This document shows, piece by piece, positions 63,357-64,000 of a DNA stretch of 64,000 nt. The DNA comes from Actinomadura chibensis NBRC 106107. GTDB taxonomy: Bacteria; Actinomycetota; Actinomycetes; Streptosporangiales; Streptosporangiaceae. The stretch lies in the NCBI RefSeq assembly GCF_001552135.1, contig NZ_BCQP01000064.1:1-64000 (forward strand). Reading direction: 5' to 3'. Under the pieces are notes generated by a model. That model was given only the letters and a program-made list of their open reading frames with translations, was not told the DNA's origin and did no database searches. Position numbers and translations under genes: made by a program. Position 1 is the first letter of the stretch. The number at the start of each line of letters is the position of its first letter.

Positions 63357-64000
63357 GCGGTCCGGCGTCCCGCCGCCGCGCCGACGAGCTGGGCGAACAG
63401 CCCGGTCATGCCGCTCTCCTCCGCGTGGCCCTGGACCCCGCAGGCGAAGGCCCGGTCGCGGATCTCGATGCCCTCGACGACCCCGTCCTCGGCCCAGGCC
63501 GTCTCCACCACGCCCCGCCCCGGCCTGTCGACGGCCTGATGGTGGTGGGTGGCGATGTCGGCGCGGTCACCGAGCGCGGCGTACAGCCGGCTGCCCGGCC
63601 GGATGATGATCGGGTGCTTGCCGAACCCCGAGCGGTCCGGCAGGTGCGCGTCGGTGCCGACGGCGTCGGGCAGGTGCTGGACGAGGGTCCCGCCCCGGAC
63701 GACGTTGAGCAGTTGCATGCCCCGGCAGATGCCGAGGACGGGCAGGTCGGCGGCCAGGGCGGCGCCGGCGAGCCGGATCTCCCACTCGTCCCGCGCGGCG
63801 TCCGCCGGGCGCGCGGACGGGTGCGGCCGCGCCCCGTACCGGCCGGGGTCGATGTCCCCGCCCCCGGCCAGCACCAGGCCGTCGAGCCTGCCGACCACGT
63901 CGGCCGCCGCCTCCGGCTGCGGGGGCAGGACGACGGCGATCCCGCCGGCGGCCACCACCTGCTCGTGGTAGGCCACCGGCAGGACGACCGCCCGCCGCCG
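63335..64000 (-). CDS. Peptidase C26 / gamma-glutamyl-GABA hydrolase-like (5' end outside window)
   Basis: Partial: the start lies beyond 64000, and the frame is open to the edge (RRRAVVLPVAYHEQVVAAGG). The glutaminase-type nucleophile is in GICRGMQLLN (Cys), GDIDPGRYG is a loop typical of PuuD, and the catalytic His is in GVQGHAEES, where relatives usually have HPE. It would hydrolyse gamma-glutamyl amides such as gamma-glutamyl-GABA. The TGA lies inside the lrp 3' end. Confidence 0.85.
   Translation of the reverse strand, partial: RRRAVVLPVAYHEQVVAAGGIAVVLPPQPEAAADVVGRLDGLVLAGGGDIDPGRYGARPHPSARPADAARDEWEIRLAGAALAADLPVLGICRGMQLLNVVRGGTLVQHLPDAVGTDAHLPDRSGFGKHPIIIRPGSRLYAALGDRADIATHHHQAVDRPGRGVVETAWAEDGVVEGIEIRDRAFACGVQGHAEESGMTGLFAQLVGAAAGRRTAQPSSHS

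Overview
This is GC-rich DNA with GTG/TTG starts, ATGA-type stop/start overlaps, short operons and many actinobacterial families (SAV_2336-type vWA proteins, GAP1/TRAFAC GTPase loci, PadR, Ser/Thr kinases, RiPP enzymes). It looks like a chromosomal accessory region of a filamentous actinomycete, most like Streptosporangiales/Actinomadura or Streptomyces. I saw no rRNA, tRNA, insertion sequence or convincing CRISPR array. The window starts inside a defence locus and ends inside a C26 glutamine-hydrolase-like gene.

Layout. (1) 1-6183, minus: the drmD helicase and the start of the drmMI methylase of a class 1 DISARM system; drmA/B/C are presumably beyond position 1. (2) 6671-7875, plus: PadR regulator and membrane protein. 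(3) 7927-9099: divergent SLOG-fold nucleotide-sensor-like protein and a small two-helix membrane protein. (4) 9122-22285, minus: an eight-gene, mostly overlapping operon encoding a degenerate J-like protein, an Hsp70, a pseudokinase-TPR protein, a membrane-anchored helical-repeat protein, a 76-residue protein, a TPR protein, a TIR/beta-propeller protein and a 1210-residue TPR protein. I read it as a chaperone-controlled TIR effector system and regard it as the least explained locus here. (5) 23112-27601: PH-SHOCT protein, small hypotheticals, a single-gene HNH-(NB-ARC)-TPR protein, and a small membrane protein.

(6) 27752-44855: two convergent operons plus a divergent pair. The plus arm has an LCAT-like lipase, a VMAP-type adaptor, a MoxR AAA+ ATPase and a vWA protein. 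The minus arm has a stand-alone copy of the C-terminal half of that vWA protein, a TRAFAC-type GTPase and two GAP1-like paralogues with C-terminal membrane anchors. Divergent from the minus arm are a DUF4407 membrane protein and an active-looking Ser/Thr kinase, with a perfect 10-bp inverted repeat between. The shared vWA-protein domain suggests the two arms are one NTP-dependent conflict or signalling system.

(7) 44880-46542, minus: a protein built from repeated HTH units and a DUF523/DUF1722 protein. (8) 47023-60764, plus: a peptide-scaffold (pearlin-type) biosynthetic cluster. A 53-residue acidic precursor ending in KIAPLALA is followed by a TPR protein, two short LanB-like proteins without an elimination domain (PEARL candidates), a 470-residue unknown between them, a TldD/TldE-like protease pair, an amino-acid-oxidase-like flavoenzyme, a VOC protein, an FMN reductase and an O-methyltransferase. 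The scaffold resembles the ammosamide/lymphostin precursor family, so an amino-acid-derived small molecule is the likely product. (9) 60733-64000: P-loop kinase, Cu/Zn superoxide dismutase, putative lipoprotein, Lrp/AsnC regulator and the partial C26 hydrolase.

All functions are read from sequence motifs and gene context only; no database search was possible.
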